This document shows, in pieces, positions 16,569 through 25,470 of a DNA stretch of 64,000 nucleotides. Each line of letters opens with the position of its first letter. The stretch's first letter is position 1. The translations under genes were made by a program, and so were the position numbers. The notes under the pieces are model-generated. The model searched no databases. It saw nothing but the letters and a program-made list of their open reading frames with translations, and was not told where the DNA came from. Source of the DNA: Microcystis wesenbergii NRERC-220 (GTDB taxonomy: Bacteria > Cyanobacteriota > Cyanobacteriia > Cyanobacteriales > Microcystaceae); NCBI RefSeq assembly GCF_032027425.1, contig NZ_JAVSJA010000001.1, positions 1 through 64,000 on the forward strand, given 5' to 3'.

Positions 16569-18923
16569 ATGCTTAATCTCGTCTCCCTTCCAGAAATTCC
16601 CGCCGCTGCTTGGAAACGTCCTCTGGGCAAAGGTTGGGAAAAACCCTACAGCGTCCGTTACGCCAGCAATTTAGATGATGGTCCTTGGCATGGGATGCCT
16701 CTGGGGGGATTTGGGGCCGGTTGCATCGGACGTTCCCCCAAAGGTGACTTTAATCTCTGGCATCTGGACGGCGGTGAACACAGTTTTAATAGCCTTCCTG
16801 CCTGTCAATTTAGCATTTTTGAACAAACAGAAGACGGAAGCGCCCAAGCCTACGCTATGGCGACGGAAAGCCCGACGGATGGAACTTTATCGCGCTGGTC
16901 GTGGTATCCAGCCGAAAAGGGAACATATTCTGCCCTTTATCCCCGCAGTTGGTACGAGTACAAAGATGTTTTTCAGACTCAATTAATTTGCGAACAATTC
17001 TCACCGGTTTGGGCGCATAATTATCAAGAAAGTAGTTATCCTATAGCCCTATTTGAATGGACGGCTCATAATCCCACCGATAAACCGATTACTATTAGTA
17101 TTATGCTGACTTGGCAAAATACAATCGGTTGGTTTACTAACGCGATTAAATCCCCAGTGGTTAAGGTGAGAGATGATGGTAGTCCCGTCTATGAATATCA
17201 ATCAAAATGGGGGGAAAGTCAGGGTAATTATAATCAATGGATTGTCGATAATTTCCGCGTTGGCTGTCTAATGCGTCGGGATTACGAAAACCCTGGGGAA
17301 GGGGATGGACAGATGGCGATTGCCAGTATTACTAATCCGAGTCTAGAGGTATTCTATCTGGGTAAATGGAACCCTGCGGGCGATGGGGGCGAAGTTTGGG
17401 ACTATTTCGCCATGAATGGCTCTTTACCGGATATTGAGGACGAAACCCCCGCCGAAAAAGGGGAACAAACGGCCACGGCCATGGCGATTCGTTTTACTAT
17501 TCGTCCGGGGAAAACTCGCAAAATTCCTTTTATTTTAGCTTGGGATTTACCCGTCACGGAATTTGCCCAAGGAATTAACTATTATCGTCGTTATACGGAC
17601 TTTTTCGGTCGCAATGGTCAAAATGCTTGGGCGATGGTACGCACGGCTTTAAAACACGGCGATACATGGCGAGAAAATATTATTAACTGGCAAAAACCGA
17701 TCCTAGAACGCAGCGATCTGGCCGATTGGTTTAAAATGGCTTTATTTAACGAATTATACCTCCTAACTGACGGCGGTACTCTCTGGACGGCCGCCACGGA
17801 ACGGGATCCCATCGGTCAATTTGGGGTCTTAGAATGTATTGATTATCGTTGGTATGAAAGTCTTGATGTGCGTCTCTATGGTTCCTTTGGGTTATTGATG
17901 TTATGGCCGCGCTTAGAAAAGGCCGTGATGGAAGCTTTTGCGAGGGCAATTCCCAGCAGTGACGATACTCCTCGGATTATTGGATATAACCAAGCTAGTG
18001 CCATTCGTAAGGCTAAAAATGCCACTCCCCACGATTTAGGCGCGCCCAATGAACACCCTTGGCAAAAGAGCAATTACACCAGTTATCAAGATTGTAATCT
18101 CTGGAAAGATTTAGGCAGTGATTTTGTTTTATTAGTCTATCGGGATTATTTATTAACGGGGGCTAAAGATGAGGATTTTCTGCGGGAATGTTGGCCATCA
18201 ATTGTCCTGACTTTGCAATATTTAAAAACTTTTGACCTTGATAAGGATGGGATTCCCGAAAATTCCGGCGCGCCAGACCAAACCTTTGATGATTGGCGTT
18301 TACAGGGAATTAGTGCCTATTGCGGTGGTTTGTGGATAGCGGCGCTAGAAGCAACGATTAAAATTGGGGCAATTCTTGGGGAAGATACGGCAATTTTTGC
18401 CTGTTGGTTACAGCAATCTCGCGCTATTTATCATCAGACTCTCTGGAATGGAGAATATTATAATTTAGATAGTGGCAGTGGTTCCGATGTGGTGATGACT
18501 GACCAATTATGCGGTCAATTTTATGCTCGTTTATTGGCTTTACCGGATGTGGTAGAAAATCAATACACGCAATCAGCTTTAAGTAAGATTTATCAGGCTT
18601 GTTTTCTCAAGTTTCATGGGGGAAAATTTGGGGCGGCAAATGGGTTAAAACCCGATGGTACTCCCGAAAATCCCGAAGCAACTCATCCCTTGGAAGTTTG
18701 GGTAGGAATTAATTTTGGGTTGGTGGCTTTTTTACTGCAAATGGGAATGGAAAAGCAAGGATGGCAAATTACGGAGGCGGTGGTGCGACAAATTTATGAA
18801 AATGGCTTACAATTTCGCACCCCGGAAGCAATAACATCGGTGGGAACTTTTCGCGCCTGTCATTATTTGCGCGCCATGGCTATCTGGGCCATCTATGGGG
18901 TTTTGACGGAATTTCAGGGCTAA
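16569..18923 (+). CDS. GH116 family glycosidase (glucosylceramidase-like)
   Basis: A 784-aa protein of the non-lysosomal glucosylceramidase (GBA2, DUF608) family. The N-terminal beta-rich domain has PLGGFGAGCIGRSPKGDF (about residues 45-62). The C-terminal (alpha/alpha)6 domain has FGVLECIDYRWYESLDVR (about 418-435), around the family's nucleophile glutamate, and GAPDQTFDDW (about 566-575), around its acid/base aspartate. No signal peptide is visible, so it is presumably cytoplasmic. It is expected to hydrolyse beta-glucosides or glucosylated lipids; the substrate in a cyanobacterium is not evident. Full length compared with the family. Confidence 0.85.
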   Translation: MLNLVSLPEIPAAAWKRPLGKGWEKPYSVRYASNLDDGPWHGMPLGGFGAGCIGRSPKGDFNLWHLDGGEHSFNSLPACQFSIFEQTEDGSAQAYAMATESPTDGTLSRWSWYPAEKGTYSALYPRSWYEYKDVFQTQLICEQFSPVWAHNYQESSYPIALFEWTAHNPTDKPITISIMLTWQNTIGWFTNAIKSPVVKVRDDGSPVYEYQSKWGESQGNYNQWIVDNFRVGCLMRRDYENPGEGDGQMAIASITNPSLEVFYLGKWNPAGDGGEVWDYFAMNGSLPDIEDETPAEKGEQTATAMAIRFTIRPGKTRKIPFILAWDLPVTEFAQGINYYRRYTDFFGRNGQNAWAMVRTALKHGDTWRENIINWQKPILERSDLADWFKMALFNELYLLTDGGTLWTAATERDPIGQFGVLECIDYRWYESLDVRLYGSFGLLMLWPRLEKAVMEAFARAIPSSDDTPRIIGYNQASAIRKAKNATPHDLGAPNEHPWQKSNYTSYQDCNLWKDLGSDFVLLVYRDYLLTGAKDEDFLRECWPSIVLTLQYLKTFDLDKDGIPENSGAPDQTFDDWRLQGISAYCGGLWIAALEATIKIGAILGEDTAIFACWLQQSRAIYHQTLWNGEYYNLDSGSGSDVVMTDQLCGQFYARLLALPDVVENQYTQSALSKIYQACFLKFHGGKFGAANGLKPDGTPENPEATHPLEVWVGINFGLVAFLLQMGMEKQGWQITEAVVRQIYENGLQFRTPEAITSVGTFRACHYLRAMAIWAIYGVLTEFQG

Positions 18924-19042
18924 GTTTTCTTTTGGACTAACACTAGGTCGCCTTTTGTCAGTGCTAATGTACTAAATTTTCAATATACACAATTCTGGCT
19001 TTAAGTCAATAGCCTTTACAAAACTTCAAAAATTGCTTCACA

Positions 19043-19072
19043 AAAAAAAGTCATCCCTAGGGGCTTTTTTTG
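19043..19072 (+). terminator. Possible Rho-independent terminator after GH116 gene
   Basis: A-rich and T-rich arms (AAAAAAAG ... CTTTTTTT) flank CATCCCTAGGGG, allowing a hairpin followed by T residues about 120 bp after the stop. The rest of 18924-19410 contains no gene that I can see; it is AT-rich and ends with an AGGATTTAGTAT sequence like a MITE family A end. Confidence 0.45.
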
Positions 19073-19410
19073 GGGAATGGTATTAATACAGTCCCCTGAT
19101 TGTCTTGGTTTTGCGTTGATTTGAGACTTAAGGGTTAAACTAAGCCCACAGAATACCACGATTATACCAGATTAAGAAATATAGGCAATCCCGATTTACA
19201 GCCAAATTTTGGCAAATTCTGGGAAAATTAAAATCTTGTAACTTCCTTGTTACATTTAACTAATTAGCTAAAATATTTAAATCTTTTAATTTTTTATTCT
19301 CAAATTATAATTTTTACTTATTTTTATCCCTTCTCTCCACTTGCCACTCTCCACTCTTCCATACCTTTTAAACAGGATTTAGTATCATTAGGATAACGAC
19401 TATAGAAATT

Positions 19411-20469
19411 ATGAGACTAGAAAGAGAAGATTTTGATTGGGCGGTACAACAAAACCTAATTACTGCCAGCCAAGCTGAAAATTTATGGACAGCTTTTTTA
19501 TCCCGTTATCCCCAAGAAGATGAAGTTAATCGCCCTCGCTTTAATTTCGCTAATGTGGCCTATTATTTTGGGGCATTAATTGTTATCTCCGCCCTGGGAT
19601 GGTTTATGAACAAAGCTTGGGAGAGTTTCGGCGGTGCAGGCCTATTTTTTATCGCCCTATTTTATGCAATTTGTTTCATTTTTACGGGGAAAAATCTCTA
19701 TTTTCAGCAAAATCTCAAAATACCAGGCGGCCTTTTATTTACCATGGCAGTAGCCATGACTCCCTTAGCAATCTACGGTTTACAACGCTGGACAGGATAC
19801 TGGCAAGCGGTCGATCCGGGCATCTATCGAGATTTCCATACATGGATTAAAGGCAGTTGGTTTTTAATGGAATTAGGCACGATTATCGCAGGATTAATAA
19901 CTTTGAGATTTGTTAAATTTCCTTTTTTAACTGCACCGATCGCCTTTAGTTTATGGTATATGTCAATGGACTTAACCCCTTTACTATTTGGAGAGAACGA
20001 ATATACATGGAAAGTACGACTGTGGGTATCCTTTTGGTTTGGAATTGCCTGTTTAATAACTGCCTATTTAATTGATGTACGTCAGCGTCGCAGTCGGGGA
20101 GATTTTGCTTTTTGGCTATACCTATTCGGATTAATTATGTTTTGGTTTAGTCTATCTCTCCTAATCGATGATAATGAAGCGCAACGATTTTTGTACTGTC
20201 TAATTAACTTGGGATTGATGTTATTATCCGTCCTGCTAAAAAGAAGATTATTTGTGGTTTTCGGAGGGATCGGAGTATTTGGCTATCTTTCCTATCTCTC
20301 CTATCGTCTCTTTGCCGATTCAATTTTCTTTCCCTTTGCCCTAACCGTCCTAGGACTTGGTATTATCTATATGGGAGTTTTATATCAGCGTCATTACCCA
20401 CCCCTCGCTAGATTTATTGAAAGTTATATTCCTCTCGAATGGCGCAATTTATTACCCAAAGATCGATAA
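19411..20469 (+). CDS. Multi-pass membrane protein, DUF2157-like N-terminus
   Basis: A 352-aa protein with a short soluble N-terminal helical region (about 45 residues, including FDWAVQQNLITASQAENLW, reminiscent of DUF2157 proteins) followed by about nine to ten predicted membrane helices. It lacks charged catalytic or transport motifs that I recognise. It is a standalone gene with repeats on both sides. Function unknown. Confidence 0.65.
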   Translation: MRLEREDFDWAVQQNLITASQAENLWTAFLSRYPQEDEVNRPRFNFANVAYYFGALIVISALGWFMNKAWESFGGAGLFFIALFYAICFIFTGKNLYFQQNLKIPGGLLFTMAVAMTPLAIYGLQRWTGYWQAVDPGIYRDFHTWIKGSWFLMELGTIIAGLITLRFVKFPFLTAPIAFSLWYMSMDLTPLLFGENEYTWKVRLWVSFWFGIACLITAYLIDVRQRRSRGDFAFWLYLFGLIMFWFSLSLLIDDNEAQRFLYCLINLGLMLLSVLLKRRLFVVFGGIGVFGYLSYLSYRLFADSIFFPFALTVLGLGIIYMGVLYQRHYPPLARFIESYIPLEWRNLLPKDR

Positions 20470-20547
20470 TTAGGGTAAATGGTTTTTCAGTGATCAGCAA
20501 ACAGTAATCACTAATCAGCTTCTGAAGACAAGAGGCAAGAGGCAAAA

Positions 20548-20893
20548 GGGTGCATCTTACATTTGCAGAAATATCGACAATCAGCAATTATCAGTGACTC
20601 TTAAATTAGTACAAAAATATGAACAATCGCGTGTAAGCATCTCACAGTTAAGCTAATGCGCGGGGGGTTTGGGGGCGGCACTTCGACACATTTCGACACA
20701 TTTCGACAAGCTCAATGTAAAGGCTCAATGTAAAGGCTCAGTGACCGCGCCACGCCCCCAACGGGGGGTTTGGGGGGTTCTACCCCCCAAAGGCTTGGAT
20801 TGAGTGATAAAATCGGAAGTAATTACCAATTTTAGAAGATAGTTTACCTTTAAAAATCCCAACTCAGCAGATTTACAAAAATGAGATGCACCC
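20548..20893. mobile_element. MITE-like element family F, 346 bp
   Basis: Terminal inverted repeats: GGGTGCATCTTACATTTG at the left and, in reverse complement from the right, GGGTGCATCTCATTTTTG. The interior includes GC-rich inverted blocks (GGGGGGTTTGGGGG near 20660 and 20763) and a repeated TTCGACACA. No frame codes for a transposase. Only one copy is in the window, so the family is inferred from the termini alone. Confidence 0.6.
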
Positions 20894-21054
20894 AGGCAAA
20901 AGAAAGAATCTGGCAATTCTCCTACCTAAAAAGAAGGTTAGCAACTAAGTACATCAAAGCTTTTAGCTTAACCAATTAGGTTTTAGATTCGTCCCTTGTG
21001 AACTGAAAACTCACATCTGATCACTGATCACTGATAACTGATAATCTTCCTTCT

Positions 21055-21735
21055 ATGCGAATACTTTTGGTGGATGATGAAAAAGAATTAACCGAACCCT
21101 TAGAACAAATTCTTGCTCAAGAAGGCTATGAAGTTGATATTGCTGATAATGGTCGGACGGGGTTAGAATTGGCACGAGAGAATAATTATGACCTCTTAAT
21201 TCTCGATTGGATGTTACCCCAGCAATCTGGATTACAAATCTGTCAACATTTACGCAATCAAGGGGACACCACTCCCGTTTTATTTCTAACCGCTAAGGAT
21301 ACCATAGACGATCGAGTGGCGGGATTAGATGCCGGTGCTGATGATTATTTAGTCAAACCCTTTCAACTGCGAGAATTATTAGCGAGAGTCCGTGCTTTAT
21401 TGCGTCGTTCTCCCAATTTTGAAGCTAGTAATAGCAGTAAACTAAAATCTGCTGATTTAGAACTCGATAGCGAAAATCAAGTGGCCTATCGTCACGGTCG
21501 CACGATCAGTTTATCAGCAAAAGAAATACAATTATTAACTTTATTTATGACCCATCCGGGGCAACTTCTCACCCATGAACAAATTTATCAGCATCTCTGG
21601 TCAGAAGGAGAGCAACCTAATAGTAATGTAGTTCCTGCCCTGATGCGCTTGCTGCGTCGTAAAATCGAAGCACCTGGAGAAACACCTCTAATTAATACTG
21701 TCTATGGGAAGGGCTACCGTTTCGGGGAAAATTAG
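21055..21735 (+). CDS. OmpR/PhoB-family response regulator
   Basis: A 226-aa two-domain regulator. The receiver domain has acidic residues D7/D8, phospho-acceptor D51 in ILDWMLP, the conserved T in FLTAKD, and K in LVKPF near residue 105. A winged-helix DNA-binding domain follows from about residue 128 to the end, finishing with the typical INTVYGKGYRF. It most resembles the cyanobacterial RppA/NrsR type of redox or metal response regulators, but no histidine kinase is adjacent, so it is an orphan here and its signal is unknown. The gene is 57 bp upstream of recN on the same strand. Confidence 0.9.
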   Translation: MRILLVDDEKELTEPLEQILAQEGYEVDIADNGRTGLELARENNYDLLILDWMLPQQSGLQICQHLRNQGDTTPVLFLTAKDTIDDRVAGLDAGADDYLVKPFQLRELLARVRALLRRSPNFEASNSSKLKSADLELDSENQVAYRHGRTISLSAKEIQLLTLFMTHPGQLLTHEQIYQHLWSEGEQPNSNVVPALMRLLRRKIEAPGETPLINTVYGKGYRFGEN

Positions 21736-21792
21736 GGAATGCTGAAGGATAATGAGAATACCAACTGATTACCGATTACTGATTACTGATAT

Positions 21793-23547
21793 ATGTTATC
21801 CTGCCTACAAATTGAAAATTTTACCCTCATCGATCGCTTAGAATTAACTTTCGGCAGCGGATTAAATGTACTGACCGGTGAGACGGGGGCAGGAAAATCG
21901 ATTATATTAGATGCGATCGATATTGTTCTCGGTGGTAAAGTCAATCATCGCGTCATCCGTCAGGGAAGCCAACAATCAACCCTAGAAGCGACTTTTTCTC
22001 TGACTCCAGAATTAATTGCTTGGCTAGAAAGTCAGGAAATTGACCCATTAGAAGATAATAGTCTAACAATCAGCCGGGAATTAGTGATTACTAATAATTC
22101 CTTGCGTTCTCGTTCTCGGATTAACGGAGTCGTCGCTAATCGCCAACAAATGGCGCAAATAAGAGATTTTTTGGTAGAAATCACCGCCCAAGGTCAAACA
22201 GTTCAGTTAATGGACGCTAATCGACAGAGGGAATTATTAGATCTCTACGGGGGTGAATCGCTGCTGCGGCAGCGGGAAAAAGTAGCCACAGCCTACGCTA
22301 ACTGGCAAGAAAGCAAGAATAATTTAAATAATAGGTTGCAATCGGAACAAAATCGCCTACAAAGATTAGATTTACTAGAATATCAACTAAAAGAACTAGA
22401 ATCAGCTAATTTAACCGCCGCTGACGAGTTGGAACAGTTGGAACAGGAAAGAAACCGACTCTCCCACGCTGTCGATTTGCAAAATTGCAGCTATCAAGTC
22501 TATCAACTCCTCTACCAAAACGATCGCGATCAACCGGCCGTCGCCGATTTGTTAGGAAAAGCTGAAAATATCTTGACAAATATGATGGTTTATGATACGA
22601 GTTTAGAGCCAATTTTAGAGATGGTGCGATCGGCATTAAATCAGGTGGTAGAAGCGGGACAGGAAATCAACGTTTATGGGGATAGTCTAGAGGCAGATCC
22701 CGAGAGATTGAACGAGATAGAAGAGAGAATTATCCAACTTAAGCGCATTTGTCGCAAGTATGGCCCAAGTTTAGCCGAAGCACTCGATTATTATCAGAAA
22801 TTACAGCAGGAATTAGCGGAGTTGACGGGAGAAGGACAATCGATTGAGGAATTAGAAAAAATTTGTCAGCAACAGGAAAAAATCTATCGAGAAACTAGCA
22901 CCCAGTTGACCTTTTTGCGACAACAAACCGCTAGTCAACTAGAAAAACAATTGGTACAGGAATTAAAACCTTTAGCCATGGAAAAGGTGATTTTTGTCTG
23001 TCGGATTGACCCGGGTAATCCTAGCAGTCTGGGAGTCGATCAAGTGGTATTTTATTTTAGTCCCAATCCCGGGGAAAAAATCCAACCTTTATCCAGTACC
23101 GCTTCCGGAGGAGAAATGAGTCGTTTTCTCCTAGCGTTAAAGTCCTGTTTTTCCCAATCCCAATCGGCAGCGGCAACCCTAATTTTTGACGAAATTGACG
23201 CGGGGGTATCGGGAAAAGTTGCCCAAGCAATTGCCGATAAATTAGATCAATTAGGTCAACAATATCAAGTTTTGTGCGTTACTCATCAACCCTTAGTGGC
23301 TGCTTTAGCTGATCACCATTTTCGAGTTTATAAACAAATGATTGCCGAAGATAATCCCACTAATCTCTCGGAAATTCGCACGGTTGTCCGGGTTACTTCT
23401 CTCGATAATCGTCAGACGAGAAGGGAAGAATTGGCACAATTAACGGGAGGAAATTCGGCAGCGGATGCCCTCGCTTTTGCCGAGTCTTTATTGGAGAAAG
23501 CGGCTGCCAAAAAACAGCAGGATTTAACCTTGAAATTGGCTGATTAA
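21793..23547 (+). CDS. recN: DNA repair protein RecN
   Basis: A 584-aa SMC-like ATPase. The Walker A motif GETGAGKS is at residues 29-36, central coiled-coil segments run from about 150 to 370, and the ABC signature STASGGEMSRFLLAL and Walker B TLIFDEIDAGVSG are in the C-terminal third. RecN acts early in double-strand break repair with RecA. Length and motif order match the family. Its 3' end overlaps the antisense end of a disrupted Uma2 gene by 24 bp. Confidence 0.95.
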   Translation: MLSCLQIENFTLIDRLELTFGSGLNVLTGETGAGKSIILDAIDIVLGGKVNHRVIRQGSQQSTLEATFSLTPELIAWLESQEIDPLEDNSLTISRELVITNNSLRSRSRINGVVANRQQMAQIRDFLVEITAQGQTVQLMDANRQRELLDLYGGESLLRQREKVATAYANWQESKNNLNNRLQSEQNRLQRLDLLEYQLKELESANLTAADELEQLEQERNRLSHAVDLQNCSYQVYQLLYQNDRDQPAVADLLGKAENILTNMMVYDTSLEPILEMVRSALNQVVEAGQEINVYGDSLEADPERLNEIEERIIQLKRICRKYGPSLAEALDYYQKLQQELAELTGEGQSIEELEKICQQQEKIYRETSTQLTFLRQQTASQLEKQLVQELKPLAMEKVIFVCRIDPGNPSSLGVDQVVFYFSPNPGEKIQPLSSTASGGEMSRFLLALKSCFSQSQSAAATLIFDEIDAGVSGKVAQAIADKLDQLGQQYQVLCVTHQPLVAALADHHFRVYKQMIAEDNPTNLSEIRTVVRVTSLDNRQTRREELAQLTGGNSAADALAFAESLLEKAAAKKQQDLTLKLAD

Positions 23548-23631
23548 CCAACGTCCCACCTGACTTTGATCTCTGGTGCGCGCCTGTTGTAAAGCTGACT
23601 CTAAAACCGAGAGTTTTAAATTAGGTAAAAC
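23524..23631 (-). pseudogene. 3' part of an IS-split Uma2 family gene
   Basis: The minus strand from the target duplication to a TAA at 23524 encodes a fragment ending SALQQARTRDQSQVGRWLIS plus a few residues. It is in frame with VLP at the end of the 5' part at 24807-25349 once the IS and one target repeat are removed. The joined sequence (DISKVLP then NLKLSVLESAL) gives a normal Uma2 C-terminus and a protein of 213 aa. The fragment has no start of its own and overlaps recN tail-to-tail. Confidence 0.85.
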
Positions 23632-24806
23632 CAGAAACGTTGAATCCTGTAATAAAACTTTACATTGACAAGCATAATACCCCTATAACATCAAATTTTA
23701 AATTGAATAGACAATCCTCCGGAACCAGTGTACATAGCTAATATGTTGACACATGAAACTCTGTAAATAGCGCAGTTTGTCTAATAAGCTTTTCCCAAAT
23801 CCTTCTTCAATATCTATTAGCTGTAGAATCAGATAAGCGATAATGCAACTATAGATATGTAGGCGGATTCCGTTCTCGTTTTTAGTGATTAGATTATCCA
23901 ACTTTAGATGCATTTTTAAAAATTTCCACAGCAGTTCTATTTGCCATCTTTGGATGTAAATTTCGGCAACTTCTTCATTACTAACTGCTCCTTCTCCTTC
24001 TAGAGGTAAATCTGTCGCCAGCCGAAATTCTGTTTGACTTTCTAGGTCGCAAAAAGCGACTACTCTTACTTCTATTTGTCTTTTATCTTTTCCGAGTTTA
24101 CACTTGCCATTTTCGAGCATCTCTAGGCTAATATTATTTTTCACTCTCAAGACAAAATGCTTGTCACTACTCTCTAATAATTCGGTGATTCTTTGATTAG
24201 ACGCAAATCCTCTATCCATTGCTCCAACTCCATTTACAGGAATTGCTTCTATCGTTTTTCCTCCTTCTTTTGAGTCATGACCTTGACCAAAATGGATGAG
24301 TATTCCGACCACCTCTGTTGTGATACTATTAAGACCAGAGAATAGTTTTACTTGATGCCATCCCTGGGACCATAGTAATTTACTGGTTAAGCTAATTATT
24401 GTTGAGTCAATAGGAAATAAAGCTCGCGCATTCTCTATTCCTTTTTTGGCAACTAAACGCTTATTTAATTCGACAATGACTTTCTCAAATGGACTTGTTT
24501 CTCTAATTTTGCTTGCCTTAGAAAATGTGGATAAATTTACATTAATTCCTTGAAGTACCATTCTACTGCATAAGTCCCTCATACTGACGATGCTTTTATC
24601 TAAAGCAAAACCAATCCAACAGGACAAAAATGTAAAAGTATCTAAAGCGGGGTAGTCATTTTTAGGCAGTGGTTTGAGAAGCTCTTTTATGAGTTTTGAA
24701 AAATTCGTCATCAGGGCAAACTCCCTATTGTGAGGGGAATAAGTTGTCTAGATTCTATCTATAATAGCATTTTTTTTCTGACTTTTCTCAACGTTCAACA
24801 CTTCTG
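23632..24806 (-). mobile_element. IS4-family insertion sequence, 1175 bp, with target duplication
   Basis: Ends are CAGAAACGTTGAA at the left and, in reverse complement at the right, CAGAAGTGTTGAA. The flanking direct repeat AGGTAAAAC occurs at 23623-23631 and 24807-24815 (9 bp; a tenth base is ambiguous). The element holds a single intact transposase gene on the minus strand. Insertion is inside a Uma2 gene. Clean ends and an intact transposase suggest a recent event. Confidence 0.9.
23698..24711 (-). CDS. IS4 family transposase
   Basis: A 337-aa DDE transposase. The catalytic Asp residues are likely those in LFPIDSTII (near 102) and GAMDRGF (near 163). The C-terminal IS4 signature is clear: YIQRWQIELLWKFLK fits the Y-(2)-R-(3)-E-(6)-K pattern, with the glutamate completing the triad. 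It appears complete and uninterrupted, so the element may still be active. It catalyses cut-and-paste movement of the 1175-bp IS that carries it. Confidence 0.93.
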   Translation of the reverse strand: MTNFSKLIKELLKPLPKNDYPALDTFTFLSCWIGFALDKSIVSMRDLCSRMVLQGINVNLSTFSKASKIRETSPFEKVIVELNKRLVAKKGIENARALFPIDSTIISLTSKLLWSQGWHQVKLFSGLNSITTEVVGILIHFGQGHDSKEGGKTIEAIPVNGVGAMDRGFASNQRITELLESSDKHFVLRVKNNISLEMLENGKCKLGKDKRQIEVRVVAFCDLESQTEFRLATDLPLEGEGAVSNEEVAEIYIQRWQIELLWKFLKMHLKLDNLITKNENGIRLHIYSCIIAYLILQLIDIEEGFGKSLLDKLRYLQSFMCQHISYVHWFRRIVYSI

Positions 24807-25349
24807 AGGTAAAACCTTTGATATATCAATCCTTTTGCTACCTCGATCGATTATTTCAAAGGCGAATATTTGAGGATCATCTACCTTAACACTCCAATAT
24901 TCACTAACTCCTAATTCTTCATAAAGTAAGCGTTTATTGCCTAGGTCATCATTGAGGGTAGATTTTGAGATTTCAATGACTAAATCTGGTGGGGGATACT
25001 GATTTAAATCAATAATCGAAGTACCGTAGGGAATCAGATTAGCTTCGTCTGCAAAATAATAAGATATATCCGGTTGGACTTCTCGATAACCAGACCGGCG
25101 AAAACTGCAATTATCTTTGGCATTAAAGGCCAGATTTTTTAGGGTGGCATAGAGACTAACAGCGAAGATCAAAATAGCATGATCGCTGGCATGATCGTTA
25201 CCAATAGGAGTCATTTCTAATCGATAATAGCCATTGTAATAATAACTTTTTCCTTGATTTTCTGGGAAGTTGTTAATTGCTGCTAAGTATTCTTCCCAAG
25301 TGCCTTTAATCCATGAATCAGTTATCCCCCTAGTTTCTAACTGTTGCAT
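24807..25349 (-). pseudogene. 5' part of an IS-split Uma2 family gene
   Basis: From the ATG at 25349 (MQQLETRGIT) the frame runs through Uma2 core motifs (REVQPDISYYFADEA and PPPDLVIEISKSTL, then LLYEELGVSEYW) to VLP at the insertion point. It then reads four codons into the IS (QKC, stop at 24795). The protein made would be about 184 aa instead of 213, lacking the last helix. The core nuclease motifs remain, so a truncated but possibly active product is conceivable. The gene is divergent from the oxidoreductase at 25471. Confidence 0.85.
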
Positions 25350-25470
25350 AGTTATCCGATCCCCCTTTGAACTTTTTCTGTAATTATAGCAATTATTGAT
25401 CAAATCAGAACCAGGGAACTGAGCCAGTATAATGATAGAATAGATTAATCGAGGAAAAATTAGCCCAATT

